From the NCBI GenBank assembly GCA_031286585.1, contig JAITUC010000019.1:124001-188000 (forward strand): a stretch of 64,000 nucleotides of DNA, written 5' to 3'. Each line of letters begins with the position of its first letter. The first letter of the stretch is position 1. The position numbers and the translations under genes are program-made. Origin of the DNA: Delftia acidovorans. Its GTDB lineage: Bacteria > Pseudomonadota > Gammaproteobacteria > Burkholderiales > Burkholderiaceae_C. A model generated the notes under the pieces. That model was not told where the DNA came from. It saw only the letters and a list, made by a program, of their open reading frames with translations, and made no database searches. This document shows, in pieces, positions 29,703 to 38,460 of the stretch.

Positions 29703-30262
29703 CGATGAACGAATCCCCCATCGGCGATGCCCCCCGCACGACGCACCTGCGCCGCTGGCTGTGGGCCTCTGCCCTGCTGAATCTGTTTCTGGTGGGCGGC
29801 ATTGCCGGTGGCACCTGGCGCTGGTGGGCACATCAGGCCGAGGCCCGGTCGGTAGCCGCGTCCACGCAGACAGGAGCACCTGCGGGAGCACAGGCAGGCA
29901 GCCCACCGGCCACTGCGCGCGGACTGCGCTTTGCTGCCGACGGGCTTCCACCCGAGCGGCGCCAGGCCTTCCGCACAGGACTGCGTGAAGTGCGGCGCGA
30001 GGCTGCTGGGCTGACCCAAGGCAGCCGCGAAGGCCGCGCCGAGGTGGCTCGCCTGCTGGCTGCGCCGCAGTTCGACCGCGCTGCCGTCGAGGCTGCATTG
30101 GCACGCACCCGGGCCGCCGACACGGCGGTGCGCGAACGCGTGGAGGCGCACGTGGTCGACTTCGCGGCCCAGCTCACGCTGGCCGAGCGACAGACACTGG
30201 TGCAGGGGCTGGCTGCGCAGCAAGGCCCCTTTCATGTGCCCGCATCCCCGGCCAAGCGCTGA
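29699..30262 (+). CDS. Periplasmic metal-sensor-like protein (CnrX/ZraP-like)
   Basis: 187 residues. One N-terminal membrane helix (about 20-42) precedes a long helical periplasmic domain with FRTGLREVRREAAGLTQGSR and LLAAPQFDRAAVEAALARTR, as in the Metal_resist/LTXXQ family. In CnrYXH systems such a protein controls an anti-sigma factor. The ATGA overlap with the preceding gene supports a sigma, anti-sigma and sensor module. No His/Met metal cluster is obvious, so the signal may not be a metal. Confidence 0.75.
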   Translation: MTMNESPIGDAPRTTHLRRWLWASALLNLFLVGGIAGGTWRWWAHQAEARSVAASTQTGAPAGAQAGSPPATARGLRFAADGLPPERRQAFRTGLREVRREAAGLTQGSREGRAEVARLLAAPQFDRAAVEAALARTRAADTAVRERVEAHVVDFAAQLTLAERQTLVQGLAAQQGPFHVPASPAKR

Positions 30263-30310
30263 GGAGCACGGGACACGCCTGCCCCGCCCGCGATTTTTCG
30301 AGGTGAATCC

Positions 30311-31681
30311 ATGAATTCTGCCGCCATCGCCCTGAACCGCTTCGGCCTGGGTGCCCGCCCTGACGAAGCACTGCCCGCCGACCCGCAGCGCTGGCTGCTG
30401 GACCAGTTCGCGCGCTACCAGCCGCAGCCTCCTGCCTGGGCCGGTCACACGGACACGGATGCGCTGCTGTCCGACTACCAGTCCCGGCAGCGCGAGCTGC
30501 GCAGCCTGTCGGAAGACCAGCGCGCCGCCGCCCGCCAGCAGTTGCGCCGTGGCGCACGCAACGGCTATCTGGACGCAGTGAACGCGCGCCTGGCCAGCGC
30601 CATCGACACGCCCGCGCCGTTCGTGGAACGCCTGGTGCATTTCTGGTCGAACCACTTCGCGGTCTCGGTGGAAAAGCCCGTGGTGCTCGACCTGGCCGGC
30701 GCCTACGAGGCCGAGGCCATACGCCCGCATGTACTGGGCCGATTCGAGGACCTGTTGCTTGCCGCCGTGCGCCACCCGGCCATGCTGGTCTATCTGGACC
30801 AGGCCCAGTCGGTGGGACCCGCCAGCCCCGCTGCACAGCGCGCCGCCCGGCGCAACCCGGACAAGACACGCGGCCTGAACGAAAACCTGGCGCGGGAAAT
30901 CATGGAGCTGCACACCCTGGGCGTGCGCAGCGGCTACACCCAGCAGGACGTGACCGAGTTCGCCCGCGCGCTCACCGGCTGGAGCCTGGGCAATGACGCA
31001 GGCAGCCCGGCCGCCAGCGCCGGCTTCCAGTACCGCCCGCCATTGCACGAGCCCGGACCGCGCCGCCTGCTGGGCCGCAGCTATGCCGCAGGCGGGCAGG
31101 AGCAGGCGCTGGCCATCCTGCGCGACCTGGCGGCCTCCCCCGCTACCGCGCTCCATGTCGCGACCAAGCTGGCACGGCACTTCGCGGCAGACGATCCGCC
31201 GCCCGCGCTGGTGCAGCGCCTTGCGGCCGCCTACCAGCGCAGCGGCGGGGACCTGACAGCCGTCTACCGCGCGCTGATCGATTCGCCAGAACCCTGGGCC
31301 GCGCCAGCCACGAAGTTCAAGACACCCTGGGAATGGGCCGTCTCCTCAATGCGTGCACTGGGCCGGCGCGAGTTGAAGGGTGCTCAGGCCGCCGGCCTGC
31401 TCAACCAGCTCGGCCAGCCGGTGTTGCGCCCCGGCTCGCCGGCGGGCTACGACGACATCGCCGCCAGTTGGGCTGCGCCCGATGCGCTGGTGCGCCGTGT
31501 CGAGCTGGCGCAGCGGCTCGCAGCCGAGGCCGGCAACAGCGTCGATGCGCGCGCGCTGGCACCCCGATTGCTGCCCGGCGATGCACTGGGCGCGGGCACG
31601 GCCGAGGCCATTGCCCGATCCGAAAGCGGCAGCGGCGCACTCGCGCTGCTGCTGGTCTCGCCCGACTTCCTGCGCAGGTGA
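30311..31681 (+). CDS. DUF1800 protein
   Basis: 456 residues. Family markers are HFWSNHFAVS, NENLAREIMELHTLGV and the central VTEFARALTGWSL. DUF1800 proteins almost always stand next to a DUF1501 gene, as here, and are thought to act in the cell envelope; no activity is proven. It lies 48 bases after the ECF module and 5 bases before the DUF1501 gene. Confidence 0.92.
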   Translation: MNSAAIALNRFGLGARPDEALPADPQRWLLDQFARYQPQPPAWAGHTDTDALLSDYQSRQRELRSLSEDQRAAARQQLRRGARNGYLDAVNARLASAIDTPAPFVERLVHFWSNHFAVSVEKPVVLDLAGAYEAEAIRPHVLGRFEDLLLAAVRHPAMLVYLDQAQSVGPASPAAQRAARRNPDKTRGLNENLAREIMELHTLGVRSGYTQQDVTEFARALTGWSLGNDAGSPAASAGFQYRPPLHEPGPRRLLGRSYAAGGQEQALAILRDLAASPATALHVATKLARHFAADDPPPALVQRLAAAYQRSGGDLTAVYRALIDSPEPWAAPATKFKTPWEWAVSSMRALGRRELKGAQAAGLLNQLGQPVLRPGSPAGYDDIAASWAAPDALVRRVELAQRLAAEAGNSVDARALAPRLLPGDALGAGTAEAIARSESGSGALALLLVSPDFLRR

Positions 31682-31686
31682 ACACC

Positions 31687-32928
31687 ATGACCACGATCCA
31701 TACGACCGCCCCGAACATCGCGACCACCACGGCCATCGCGGCCAGCACGATGGCCAGGCGCAATCGCCGACATTTCCTGGGCCTGCTGGCCGCCGGCACC
31801 GGACTCGCATTGGCCGCGCCCCACCTGGCGCTGGCGCGTGCAGCCACCGAGCGCCGCTTCGTGTTCATCATCCAGCGCGGCGCGGCCGACGGGCTGGAGA
31901 CCCTGATTCCCTATGCCGACCCCGGCTACGCCCGGCTGCGCGGCGCCCTCGCCGTGGACACGGCTGCGGCCACGCGACTGGACGGCATGTTCGCGCTGCA
32001 TCCCTCATTGGCCGAGACCGGCAGGCTCTACGCCCATGGCCAGGCGCTGTTCGTGCACGCGGTCGCATCGCCCTACAGTGACCGCTCGCATTTCGACGGC
32101 CAGAACGTGCTGGAAACCGGAGGCAGCGCGCCCTACCAGGTCAAGGACGGCTGGCTCAACCGCCTGGTCGCCCAGTTGCCCCGCCGGGAAGAGGCCATCG
32201 CCTTCGCGCCCACCGTGCCCATGGCACTGCGCGGGCCGGCGCAAGTGGCCTCCTACGCGCCTTCCTCCCTGCCCCAGGCCAGTGACGACCTGCTGCTGCG
32301 CGTGGCCAGGCTCTACGAGGGCGATGCGCAGCTGCATGCACTCTGGACTTCCGCCATGGACACGCGTGGCGTGGCCATGGACGGTGGCAACAACCGGCCG
32401 CGCATGGATGGCACCAGCCTGGGCAAGCTGGCAGCCGGCTTTCTTGCCCGCCAGGACGGGCCGCGCATCGCCATGATCGAAACCGGCGGCTGGGACACGC
32501 ACAGCGCACAAAACAACCGGCTGGCAACCCAGCTCAAGAACCTTGATGCACTGATTGCGGCGCTGCATGGGGGCCTCGGGGATGCCTGGTCGCAGACCGT
32601 GGTGCTGGTGGCCACCGAGTTCGGCCGCACGGCTGCGGCCAACGGCACTGGCGGCACCGACCACGGAACAGGCGCCGTCGCCATGCTGATGGGCGGCGCG
32701 GTTCAGGGCGGCCGCGTGCTGGCCGACTGGCCTGGCCTGCAGCCCGGCCAGCTATTGGAGAACCGGGACCTGAAACCGACCACCAGCGTCGATACGCTGA
32801 TTGCCTCGGCAGCCGGCGAGTGCTTCGGCATCGACCCGCAGTGGCTGGCGCGCAACCTGTTCCCCCAAGGCCATGCCCTGCCGGGCGGTGCCACGGCGCG
32901 GTCGCTGCCGCCATTGCTGAGAGCCTGA
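31687..32928 (+). CDS. DUF1501 protein, Tat-exported
   Basis: 413 residues from ATG 31687. A Tat signal is visible (RRNRRHFLGLLAAGTGLALA). The mature domain has VFIIQRGAADGLETLIPYAD, ETGGWDTHSAQN and TEFGRTAAANGTGGTDHG, the conserved His/Asp/Thr set of the alkaline-phosphatase-like sulfatase fold to which DUF1501 belongs. It is probably periplasmic and works with the DUF1800 protein. Confidence 0.93.
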   Translation: MTTIHTTAPNIATTTAIAASTMARRNRRHFLGLLAAGTGLALAAPHLALARAATERRFVFIIQRGAADGLETLIPYADPGYARLRGALAVDTAAATRLDGMFALHPSLAETGRLYAHGQALFVHAVASPYSDRSHFDGQNVLETGGSAPYQVKDGWLNRLVAQLPRREEAIAFAPTVPMALRGPAQVASYAPSSLPQASDDLLLRVARLYEGDAQLHALWTSAMDTRGVAMDGGNNRPRMDGTSLGKLAAGFLARQDGPRIAMIETGGWDTHSAQNNRLATQLKNLDALIAALHGGLGDAWSQTVVLVATEFGRTAAANGTGGTDHGTGAVAMLMGGAVQGGRVLADWPGLQPGQLLENRDLKPTTSVDTLIASAAGECFGIDPQWLARNLFPQGHALPGGATARSLPPLLRA

Positions 32929-32950
32929 ACGCGGGCCGCGCGCCAACATG

Positions 32951-32988
32951 AAAAAGGGCCGGCGCCTCAAGGCGGCCGGCCCTTGTGT
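32951..32988. terminator. Bidirectional terminator
   Basis: AAGGGCCGGC (32954-32963) pairs with GCCGGCCCTT (32975-32984), with an inner GCC-TCAA-GGC. An A-run precedes it and GTGTC follows. It separates convergent genes. Confidence 0.75.
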
Positions 32989-33027
32989 CATGTGCGCAAG
33001 ATCTGGCGAGATCTGACCGGTGGCCGC

Positions 33028-33357
33028 TCAGTGGCCAATCTCACGGCTGACCTGGTTCTCCTGCTGGTTCAGCACATGCTGCTCGCTGCGCGTGATATGA
33101 CCGCCGTTCTGGCTGGCCATGAGGCGTTCTTCCTGGCGGATCTTGTGGTCCTGCTGGTGCAGCGCAGCCGCCTGGCCATGGCTGATCTCGCCCTTGCGCA
33201 CTTCGTTGTGGATGCGGCGGTCCTGGTTGGCCAGGCGGCCGTTGACCTCGGCACGGCGCGGATGGGTCTGGTCCCAGGTGGCGGCGGATGCGGCGCTGCC
33301 GAGGCCGGCCAACGAAGCAGTGGCAATGACGAGCATGAAGGCTTTGCGCAGGGACAT
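33028..33357 (-). CDS. Exported His/Gln-rich small protein
   Basis: 109 residues from ATG 33357 with AAGGAG 9 bases upstream. The signal peptide is cleaved after ASAA. The mature part is helical and rich in His, Gln, Asn and Arg: RRAEVNGRLANQDRRIHNEV, EISHGQAAALHQQDHKIRQE, HITRSEQHVLNQQENQVSRE. Three repeats of about 25 residues are visible. Similar small proteins are common in Burkholderiales; the function is unknown. Confidence 0.8.
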   Translation of the reverse strand: MSLRKAFMLVIATASLAGLGSAASAATWDQTHPRRAEVNGRLANQDRRIHNEVRKGEISHGQAAALHQQDHKIRQEERLMASQNGGHITRSEQHVLNQQENQVSREIGH

Positions 33358-33538
33358 GGTGTTTCTCCTTGAAAGGATGTGGACGGACGTTGCTTGCAGA
33401 AAGCCAATGCCGGCTTGCCACATCACTTCAACGCACGGCCAAGGCCAATCCGTCGCGGATCAGGCAAGTCCATCGTCCATCCGGGGCCGCGCACGCTACA
33501 TTGGCAAGCACCGTATCCGTCCCACCTCACCAGGCAGC

Positions 33539-34033
33539 ATGAAGGACACCCTCTCTTGCGAGAACACCACCGAAGACATCCAGTTGAGCGCCGTGCGCGT
33601 GCGGGGCATGAGCGTCTGCAATTGCATCGCACGCATGCACATGGATCTCGAAGCCAGGGGCTCGCCCGATGCACTGGACGTGATGCACCACTTCTTCAAT
33701 TACTTCTGGCTCAACGACCTGGACCTGCCCTATCTCGCCGAGCTTCTGGATCTGCGCAATCCTCAGGTGCGCGCCGTCAGCCTGCGTGAGGACGGCTGGG
33801 CGCAGATGGAGCCAGACCAGCGCCAGGTGCGCATCTGCAGTACCTACGGCGACTCACCCTGTGCGCTGATCGCCTGGGAAGAGTTCAGCGCGGCCATGCA
33901 GCTCAAGCACCGCTTTCTTGGCCTGATGCGGCGGTATGAGGGGCAGGGCATTCCTCGCTACAGCGTCGCGGAAGGCTTCAGGGTCCGGCTTCACGCGCCC
34001 GGACTTGAGGGGGCCCGCGCACAGGGCCGGTGA
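33539..34033 (+). CDS. Hypothetical protein (164 aa)
   Basis: 164 residues from ATG 33539; the frame is open far upstream, but that part overlaps the exported protein gene. The sequence starts MKDTLSCENTTEDIQLSAVR and has a Cys-rich beginning (CNCIARMHMD). No signal peptide or membrane helix is present. No family is recognised. The ribosome site is poor. Confidence 0.55.
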   Translation: MKDTLSCENTTEDIQLSAVRVRGMSVCNCIARMHMDLEARGSPDALDVMHHFFNYFWLNDLDLPYLAELLDLRNPQVRAVSLREDGWAQMEPDQRQVRICSTYGDSPCALIAWEEFSAAMQLKHRFLGLMRRYEGQGIPRYSVAEGFRVRLHAPGLEGARAQGR

Positions 34034-34066
34034 TCGATGCGGGTCATGCTCGCCCGCATTGCTCAG

Positions 34067-35032
34067 CTACGGCGCCTCATCCTCCGCGCTCTCGGGCCCT
34101 ACCCACCAGGCCCAGCCCTCTTCCTCGTCGGGCACGGGCAGTTCGCGGGTCTGCACTGCGTCGATATGACGCCCGGGGCCACCGGCTTGCCATGCGTTGA
34201 GCAAGGCATCGACGGCGGTGCGGTCCACTGCGGCGATGCCCAGGTTGCGATCGGTCTGCCAGGACGGTTCGCCCTCGCGTGGCGAGGATTCTTCGGCATG
34301 CTGGTGGGGCGTGCCGTAGCTGCAGCGCATGCAGTAGTGGCGGATGCTGGCCGTCCAGTCCTCGGCATAGCCGATGCCCGGGGCTTCGGTACCCAGCAAT
34401 TCCCGCAAGTCCTGCGCATTGGCGCAGTGAATGAAGACCACGAAGGTCTGGAATGCCGAGGGCTCCAGCCGCTGCAGCTCGTTGAAGACCGGCACTTCGC
34501 GCTGGCCGCTGAACCGCTGGCCCGTGGAGGCGCCGTCATGCAGCACGATGTCGCCGAAACGATGGCCGCTTTCGGGCAGCGGCACGTTGAGCAATTGGGC
34601 GCGCACGGGGTCGATGCGGCGCATGAACACGGTCTCGCCGCCCTGCCAGGGGTGCAGGCGCACCACGGCCAGGCCGTAGTCACCCTCGATGGGGCCATTC
34701 TCGCCGGGCACCTGGATGCCGCAGGCCTTCCACAGCCTGCGCGCCGTGGTCCAGTCGGACAGGGCCGTGGCCGCGATGGCGCCATTCCAGAGGCTGGCTT
34801 CTTCGTCTTCGCCTGCCAGTGCAATGGCGCGCAGGTTGTGGTCCAGCGAGGGTTGCCAATCGCGCTGGTACTTGCGCGCCAGGCCCAGCATGTAGTGGTA
34901 GTGGCGGTTGTCCGGCATATGGGCTGCCAGCGCCTCGAAGGCCTGGGCAGCCTCGGCCAGCGCGCCGCGCTCCATGTCGGCATAGGCCTGGTCGTGCAGG
35001 GCTTCGAATTCGTCGGGCGTGGAGGAGGTCAC
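34067..35032 (-). CDS. TPR-containing protein (321 aa)
   Basis: 321 residues from GTG 35032, preceded by CAGCACC without a clear ribosome site. The first ~110 residues form tetratricopeptide-like helices (AYADMERGALAEAAQAFEAL, HYHYMLGLARKYQRDWQPSL). The rest is a distinct domain with GDYGLAVVRLHPWQGGETVF and ends in acidic EEEGWAWWVGPESAEDE. It is cytoplasmic. The role is unknown. Confidence 0.7.
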   Translation of the reverse strand: MTSSTPDEFEALHDQAYADMERGALAEAAQAFEALAAHMPDNRHYHYMLGLARKYQRDWQPSLDHNLRAIALAGEDEEASLWNGAIAATALSDWTTARRLWKACGIQVPGENGPIEGDYGLAVVRLHPWQGGETVFMRRIDPVRAQLLNVPLPESGHRFGDIVLHDGASTGQRFSGQREVPVFNELQRLEPSAFQTFVVFIHCANAQDLRELLGTEAPGIGYAEDWTASIRHYCMRCSYGTPHQHAEESSPREGEPSWQTDRNLGIAAVDRTAVDALLNAWQAGGPGRHIDAVQTRELPVPDEEEGWAWWVGPESAEDEAP

Positions 35033-35070
35033 GGTGCTGCGATGGGGCAATGCTGGACAGCGCCAGGCGG

Positions 35071-35397
35071 CTATCGCACGCCGGGCGACGAGCTGCCCAT
35101 GTCGACTTTCAGGTCCGGGAAGGAACTGACCATCTGGACCTTGAAGTCGGGGAAGGAGGTGACGATCTTCCACTCCCCGCAACTGTCTGCAAAGGAGTCC
35201 ACCACCTTGACCTTGAGGTCCGGGAAAGAGCTGGTGGCCTGGACCTTGATGTCGGGAAAGGAGTGCACGATCTGCACCTTGCCGTAGAGGCGTATGCCTT
35301 TGTAGGTGCAGTTTTTCTTGTCGAAGTCTGCGGCGTGAACGAAGGCCGGCAGTGCGAGACAGGCGAGGACAAGGCTGAAACGCGGCAGAAGTTGCAT
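35071..35397 (-). CDS. Exported short-repeat (SFPD) protein
   Basis: 108 residues from ATG 35397. The signal peptide ends in VHAA. The mature 85 residues consist of about five copies of a 13-15 residue unit, K-V/I-x-x-V-x-S-F-P/A-D (HSFPDIKVQ, SSFPDLKVK, DSFADSCGEWK, TSFPDFKVQ, SSFPDLKVD). This predicts a compact beta-solenoid or propeller-like strand stack. Two cysteines (NC and SC) could pair. No function is known to me. It is divergent from an exported hydrolase gene. Confidence 0.75.
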   Translation of the reverse strand: MQLLPRFSLVLACLALPAFVHAADFDKKNCTYKGIRLYGKVQIVHSFPDIKVQATSSFPDLKVKVVDSFADSCGEWKIVTSFPDFKVQMVSSFPDLKVDMGSSSPGVR

Positions 35398-35497
35398 GTG
35401 CGGCAAGGGAGTGGGTCTTGAGAAACAAGCCAGGCCATGGCTTGCGGCCGCCCGCATACTAGCAGGCCGACCCACCTCTGCGAATGACGTCCCGCAC

Positions 35498-36676
35498 ATG
35501 CCGTCCATCCGTCCTCTGCGCTCCCTGCTTTTGCTGTTCCTGGCGATATCGGTCAAGGCGCTGGCGCAGGCGCCAGCTCCCGAACCTGGCCCCGCCGCTG
35601 TGTCCGCCACTGCATCCGCCGCAGTGTCCGCCGATGCTTCCGTTTGCAGGCACCGGGCCGACACTGCCTGCCTGCAATCCTTCAACCTGCCGGGCGATGC
35701 GGGGCGCATGCGCTACTACGCATCGCAGGCGCCGGGGGCCAGCAACGGCGCCATGCCCCGGTCCGCGCTGGTGGTGATGCACGGGCATCCGCGCGATGCC
35801 AACCGCAGCTTCGAGGCCGGCCTGCGGGCCGCCGAAGGCGCGCAGCGGCTGCAGGACACCCTGGTCATCGCCCCGCTGTACCAGGTGCCCGAGGACCAGG
35901 CTGCGCATTGCCACAGCCGTGGCGTGCCCGCAGCCGGGAGCGCAGACGCGGTATGGACCTGCGCGGGCTGGCTGGCCGGCGAGCCCTCGCTGGGGCCGCA
36001 TCCGATCGGTTCTTTCGCCGCGCTGGATGCGCTGGTGGCCGAGCTTGTGCAGCGCTGGCCCGGCCTGCGCAGCGTGACCCTGGCGGGGTTTTCGGCAGGG
36101 GCGCAGATGCTGCAGCACAGCGTGGCCTTTGCAGCCGATGCGCCGGGCACAGTCACCTTGCGCTACGTGATCGCCGACCCGGGCACCTGGCTGTATTTCG
36201 ATCCCGTGCGGCCACAGCCGCAGATGGCCGGGCAGAGCACCGACTGGGCAGCCTGCGGCACAGGCGCGGCGTTTCCGGGGTCCTGCAGCCTTGTTTTCCA
36301 GACCCCACCTGCAGGCGCCTGCCCCGGCCATGACCGCTGGAAGTACGGCCTGCAGGACCTGCCCGGCCACCTGGGGCGCGATGCGGCTGCCGCGCGGGCC
36401 CGCTATGCGGCCGCGCAGATCGACTACCTGGAAGGCGCCCTGGACAGCAGTGCGGACAAGGGCGCCTTCTATCCCATCCTCGACAAGTCCTGTGCCGCCC
36501 TGCTGCAAGGCCCGTTCCGGCTGCAGCGAGGCCACACCTTCGCGGCCTACGAGCGCGAACTGCTGGCGCCGCAGCGGCCACGCCGCTTCGTCGTGGTGCC
36601 GGACTGCGCCCATGATGTGGCTTGCGTGCTGCCGTCCCTGGCCGCGCGGCCCCTGCTGTTTCCACCAGCGCCCTGA
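35498..36676 (+). CDS. Exported alpha/beta-hydrolase-fold protein
   Basis: 392 residues from ATG 35498. A signal peptide (MPSIRPLRSLLLLFLAISVK) is followed by an Ala/Pro linker. The hydrolase core shows VVMHGHPRDANRSF and the nucleophile elbow GFSAGAQ. A Cys-rich C-terminal half (CSLVFQ, GACPGHD, DKSCAALL, VVPDCAHDVACVLP) suggests disulfides, and the last His (AHD) is a candidate catalytic residue. The substrate is unknown. Confidence 0.75.
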   Translation: MPSIRPLRSLLLLFLAISVKALAQAPAPEPGPAAVSATASAAVSADASVCRHRADTACLQSFNLPGDAGRMRYYASQAPGASNGAMPRSALVVMHGHPRDANRSFEAGLRAAEGAQRLQDTLVIAPLYQVPEDQAAHCHSRGVPAAGSADAVWTCAGWLAGEPSLGPHPIGSFAALDALVAELVQRWPGLRSVTLAGFSAGAQMLQHSVAFAADAPGTVTLRYVIADPGTWLYFDPVRPQPQMAGQSTDWAACGTGAAFPGSCSLVFQTPPAGACPGHDRWKYGLQDLPGHLGRDAAAARARYAAAQIDYLEGALDSSADKGAFYPILDKSCAALLQGPFRLQRGHTFAAYERELLAPQRPRRFVVVPDCAHDVACVLPSLAARPLLFPPAP

Positions 36677-36696
36677 CCCCGCAACGGAGTGCCCCC

Positions 36697-37524
36697 ATGA
36701 CCCCCACCACCGAACAAAAGCGCGCCACCTTCCGCGCCCTGCACCGCCAGGGCTGCTTTGTGCTGCCCAATCCCTGGGATGCGGGCAGCGCCCGCATGCT
36801 GCAGGGCCTGGGCTTCAAGGCGCTGGCCAGCACCAGCTCGGGCCATGCCTGGTCGCTGGGCCGGGCCGATGGCGCCATCTCCCGCGAGATGACGCTGGAG
36901 CATCTGCGCAGCCTGGTCGCGGCCACCGACCTGCCCGTGAATGCGGACTTTGAAAGCGGCTTCGGCCTGGGCCCGCAGGAGGTTGCCGAAAGCGTGCGCA
37001 TGGCCGTGGACACCGGCGTGGCGGGCCTGTCCATCGAAGACTCGACGGGCGATGCAGCCAACCCCTTGCGCAGCATCGAGGAAGCCGTGGCCCGGCTGCG
37101 CGCCGCCCGTGCCGCCATCGACGAGGCCGGTGGCGGCACCTTGCTGGTCGGGCGTGCGGAGAATTTCTTCGTGGGCCGGCCCGATCTGGACGACACCATT
37201 GCCCGGCTCAAGGCCTATGCCGAGGCCGGCGCGGACTGCCTGTACGCACCCGGCATCCGCAGCGCCGGGCAGATCCGTGCCGTGGTGGCGGCGGTGGCGC
37301 CCAAGCCGGTGAATCTGCTGATCGGCGGGGCCAGCGAATGGAGCCTGCAGGATGCCGAGGCCATGGGCGTGCGCCGCATCAGCGTGGGCGGCGCACTGGC
37401 GCGCGCAGCCTGGGGCGGCTTTCTGCATGCGGCGCGCTCCATTGCCGAGACGGGGCGCTTCGACGCGTTCGCCCAGGCCACGCCAGGCGCCGAACTCAAT
37501 GGATTTTTTCAGGGCAAGGACTGA
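36697..37524 (+). CDS. Isocitrate lyase/PEP-mutase superfamily enzyme
   Basis: 275 residues. VLPNPWDAGSARML opens the barrel, ASTSSGHAWSLG and NADFESGFG carry the metal-binding region, and LSIEDSTGD follows. This is the pattern of the carboxyvinyl-phosphonate phosphorylmutase/2-methylisocitrate-lyase-like branch. The catalytic Cys loop of true isocitrate lyases is not seen. The reaction is probably a C-C or P-C lyase; the substrate is unassigned. It is 20 bases after the hydrolase gene. Confidence 0.9.
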   Translation: MTPTTEQKRATFRALHRQGCFVLPNPWDAGSARMLQGLGFKALASTSSGHAWSLGRADGAISREMTLEHLRSLVAATDLPVNADFESGFGLGPQEVAESVRMAVDTGVAGLSIEDSTGDAANPLRSIEEAVARLRAARAAIDEAGGGTLLVGRAENFFVGRPDLDDTIARLKAYAEAGADCLYAPGIRSAGQIRAVVAAVAPKPVNLLIGGASEWSLQDAEAMGVRRISVGGALARAAWGGFLHAARSIAETGRFDAFAQATPGAELNGFFQGKD

Positions 37525-37718
37525 TCCGCACGGGCCTGCAGCCGCTGCGCGGTCATGACCCGGGCCGCGATATGGAGCAGCGCTTCCTCGTCGGCCCAGG
37601 CGCGGCCGGCGGCCAGGCCGAGCTGTCAGGCAGGCGACTGCCACCGTTGCGGGCCATGGACTGTACTGGAGGCTTTTCGCCCAGGCGTACTGCCCGGCCT
37701 CGCAAGTCGGCCGATACC

Positions 37719-38420
37719 ATGGACCACCACATGACACTCGCCATGAAACTCGAACTTGACCATCTCATCGTCGCAGCAGCCGATCTGGACAGCGGCGCCC
37801 GGCATGTGGCGGAGCTGCTGGGCATTGCGCCCCAGGCCGGCGGAGCCCACGCCCGCATGGGCACGCACAACCGCGTCATGGGTCTGGCCGACGGCATCTA
37901 CCTGGAAGTGATCGCCGTGGATCCCGACGCGCCAGCGCCGGCCCATGCGCGCTGGTTCGGCCTGGACGAAGAGGCCATGCGCCGGCGCCTGGCGCGCGGC
38001 CCCTTTCTGGCGCACTGGGCGGCGCGCGTGCCGGACACGGCCGATCTCTCGGCCTGGCAGGCGCAGCACCCGCTGCGCATTGCACCCGTGCTGCCCATGT
38101 CGCGTGGCGATCTGCGCTGGCGCCTCACCGTGCCGGAAGATGGCAGCCTGCCCGGCTGGGCCGGCGTGGCCGGAGGCGGTGTGGTGCCCACGCTGATCCA
38201 GTGGGATGTGCCCCATCACCCGGGCCGGAGCCTGCCGCGCCAGCCCCTGAGGCTCAGGCGCCTCAAAGGCCACCATGCGCAGGCGCCGCTGCTGACGCAG
38301 GGCCTGCAATGGCTGGGGGCCGACGGCCTGATGGCGCTGGACACACTGGCGAATGACACCGACACGCCCTGGCTGGAGGCCGAGATGGAAACCGCCCAGG
38401 GCCTGCGCATCCTGCGCTGA
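37719..38420 (+). CDS. Glyoxalase-like (VOC) domain protein
   Basis: 233 residues from ATG 37719; ATGs at 37731 and 37743 are equally possible, and conservation begins at KLELDHLIVAAADLDSGARHV. The fold is the Glyoxalase_3 type, with GTHNRVMGLADGIYLEVIAVDP and a C-terminal half containing IQWDVPHHPGRSLP. Expected to be a cytoplasmic metal or ligand-binding protein; the substrate is unknown. It is 40 bases upstream of alaX. Confidence 0.82.
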   Translation: MDHHMTLAMKLELDHLIVAAADLDSGARHVAELLGIAPQAGGAHARMGTHNRVMGLADGIYLEVIAVDPDAPAPAHARWFGLDEEAMRRRLARGPFLAHWAARVPDTADLSAWQAQHPLRIAPVLPMSRGDLRWRLTVPEDGSLPGWAGVAGGGVVPTLIQWDVPHHPGRSLPRQPLRLRRLKGHHAQAPLLTQGLQWLGADGLMALDTLANDTDTPWLEAEMETAQGLRILR

Positions 38421-38460
38421 AACCCCGAACAAGAACCAAGCACCCGGAGACAACACCCCC

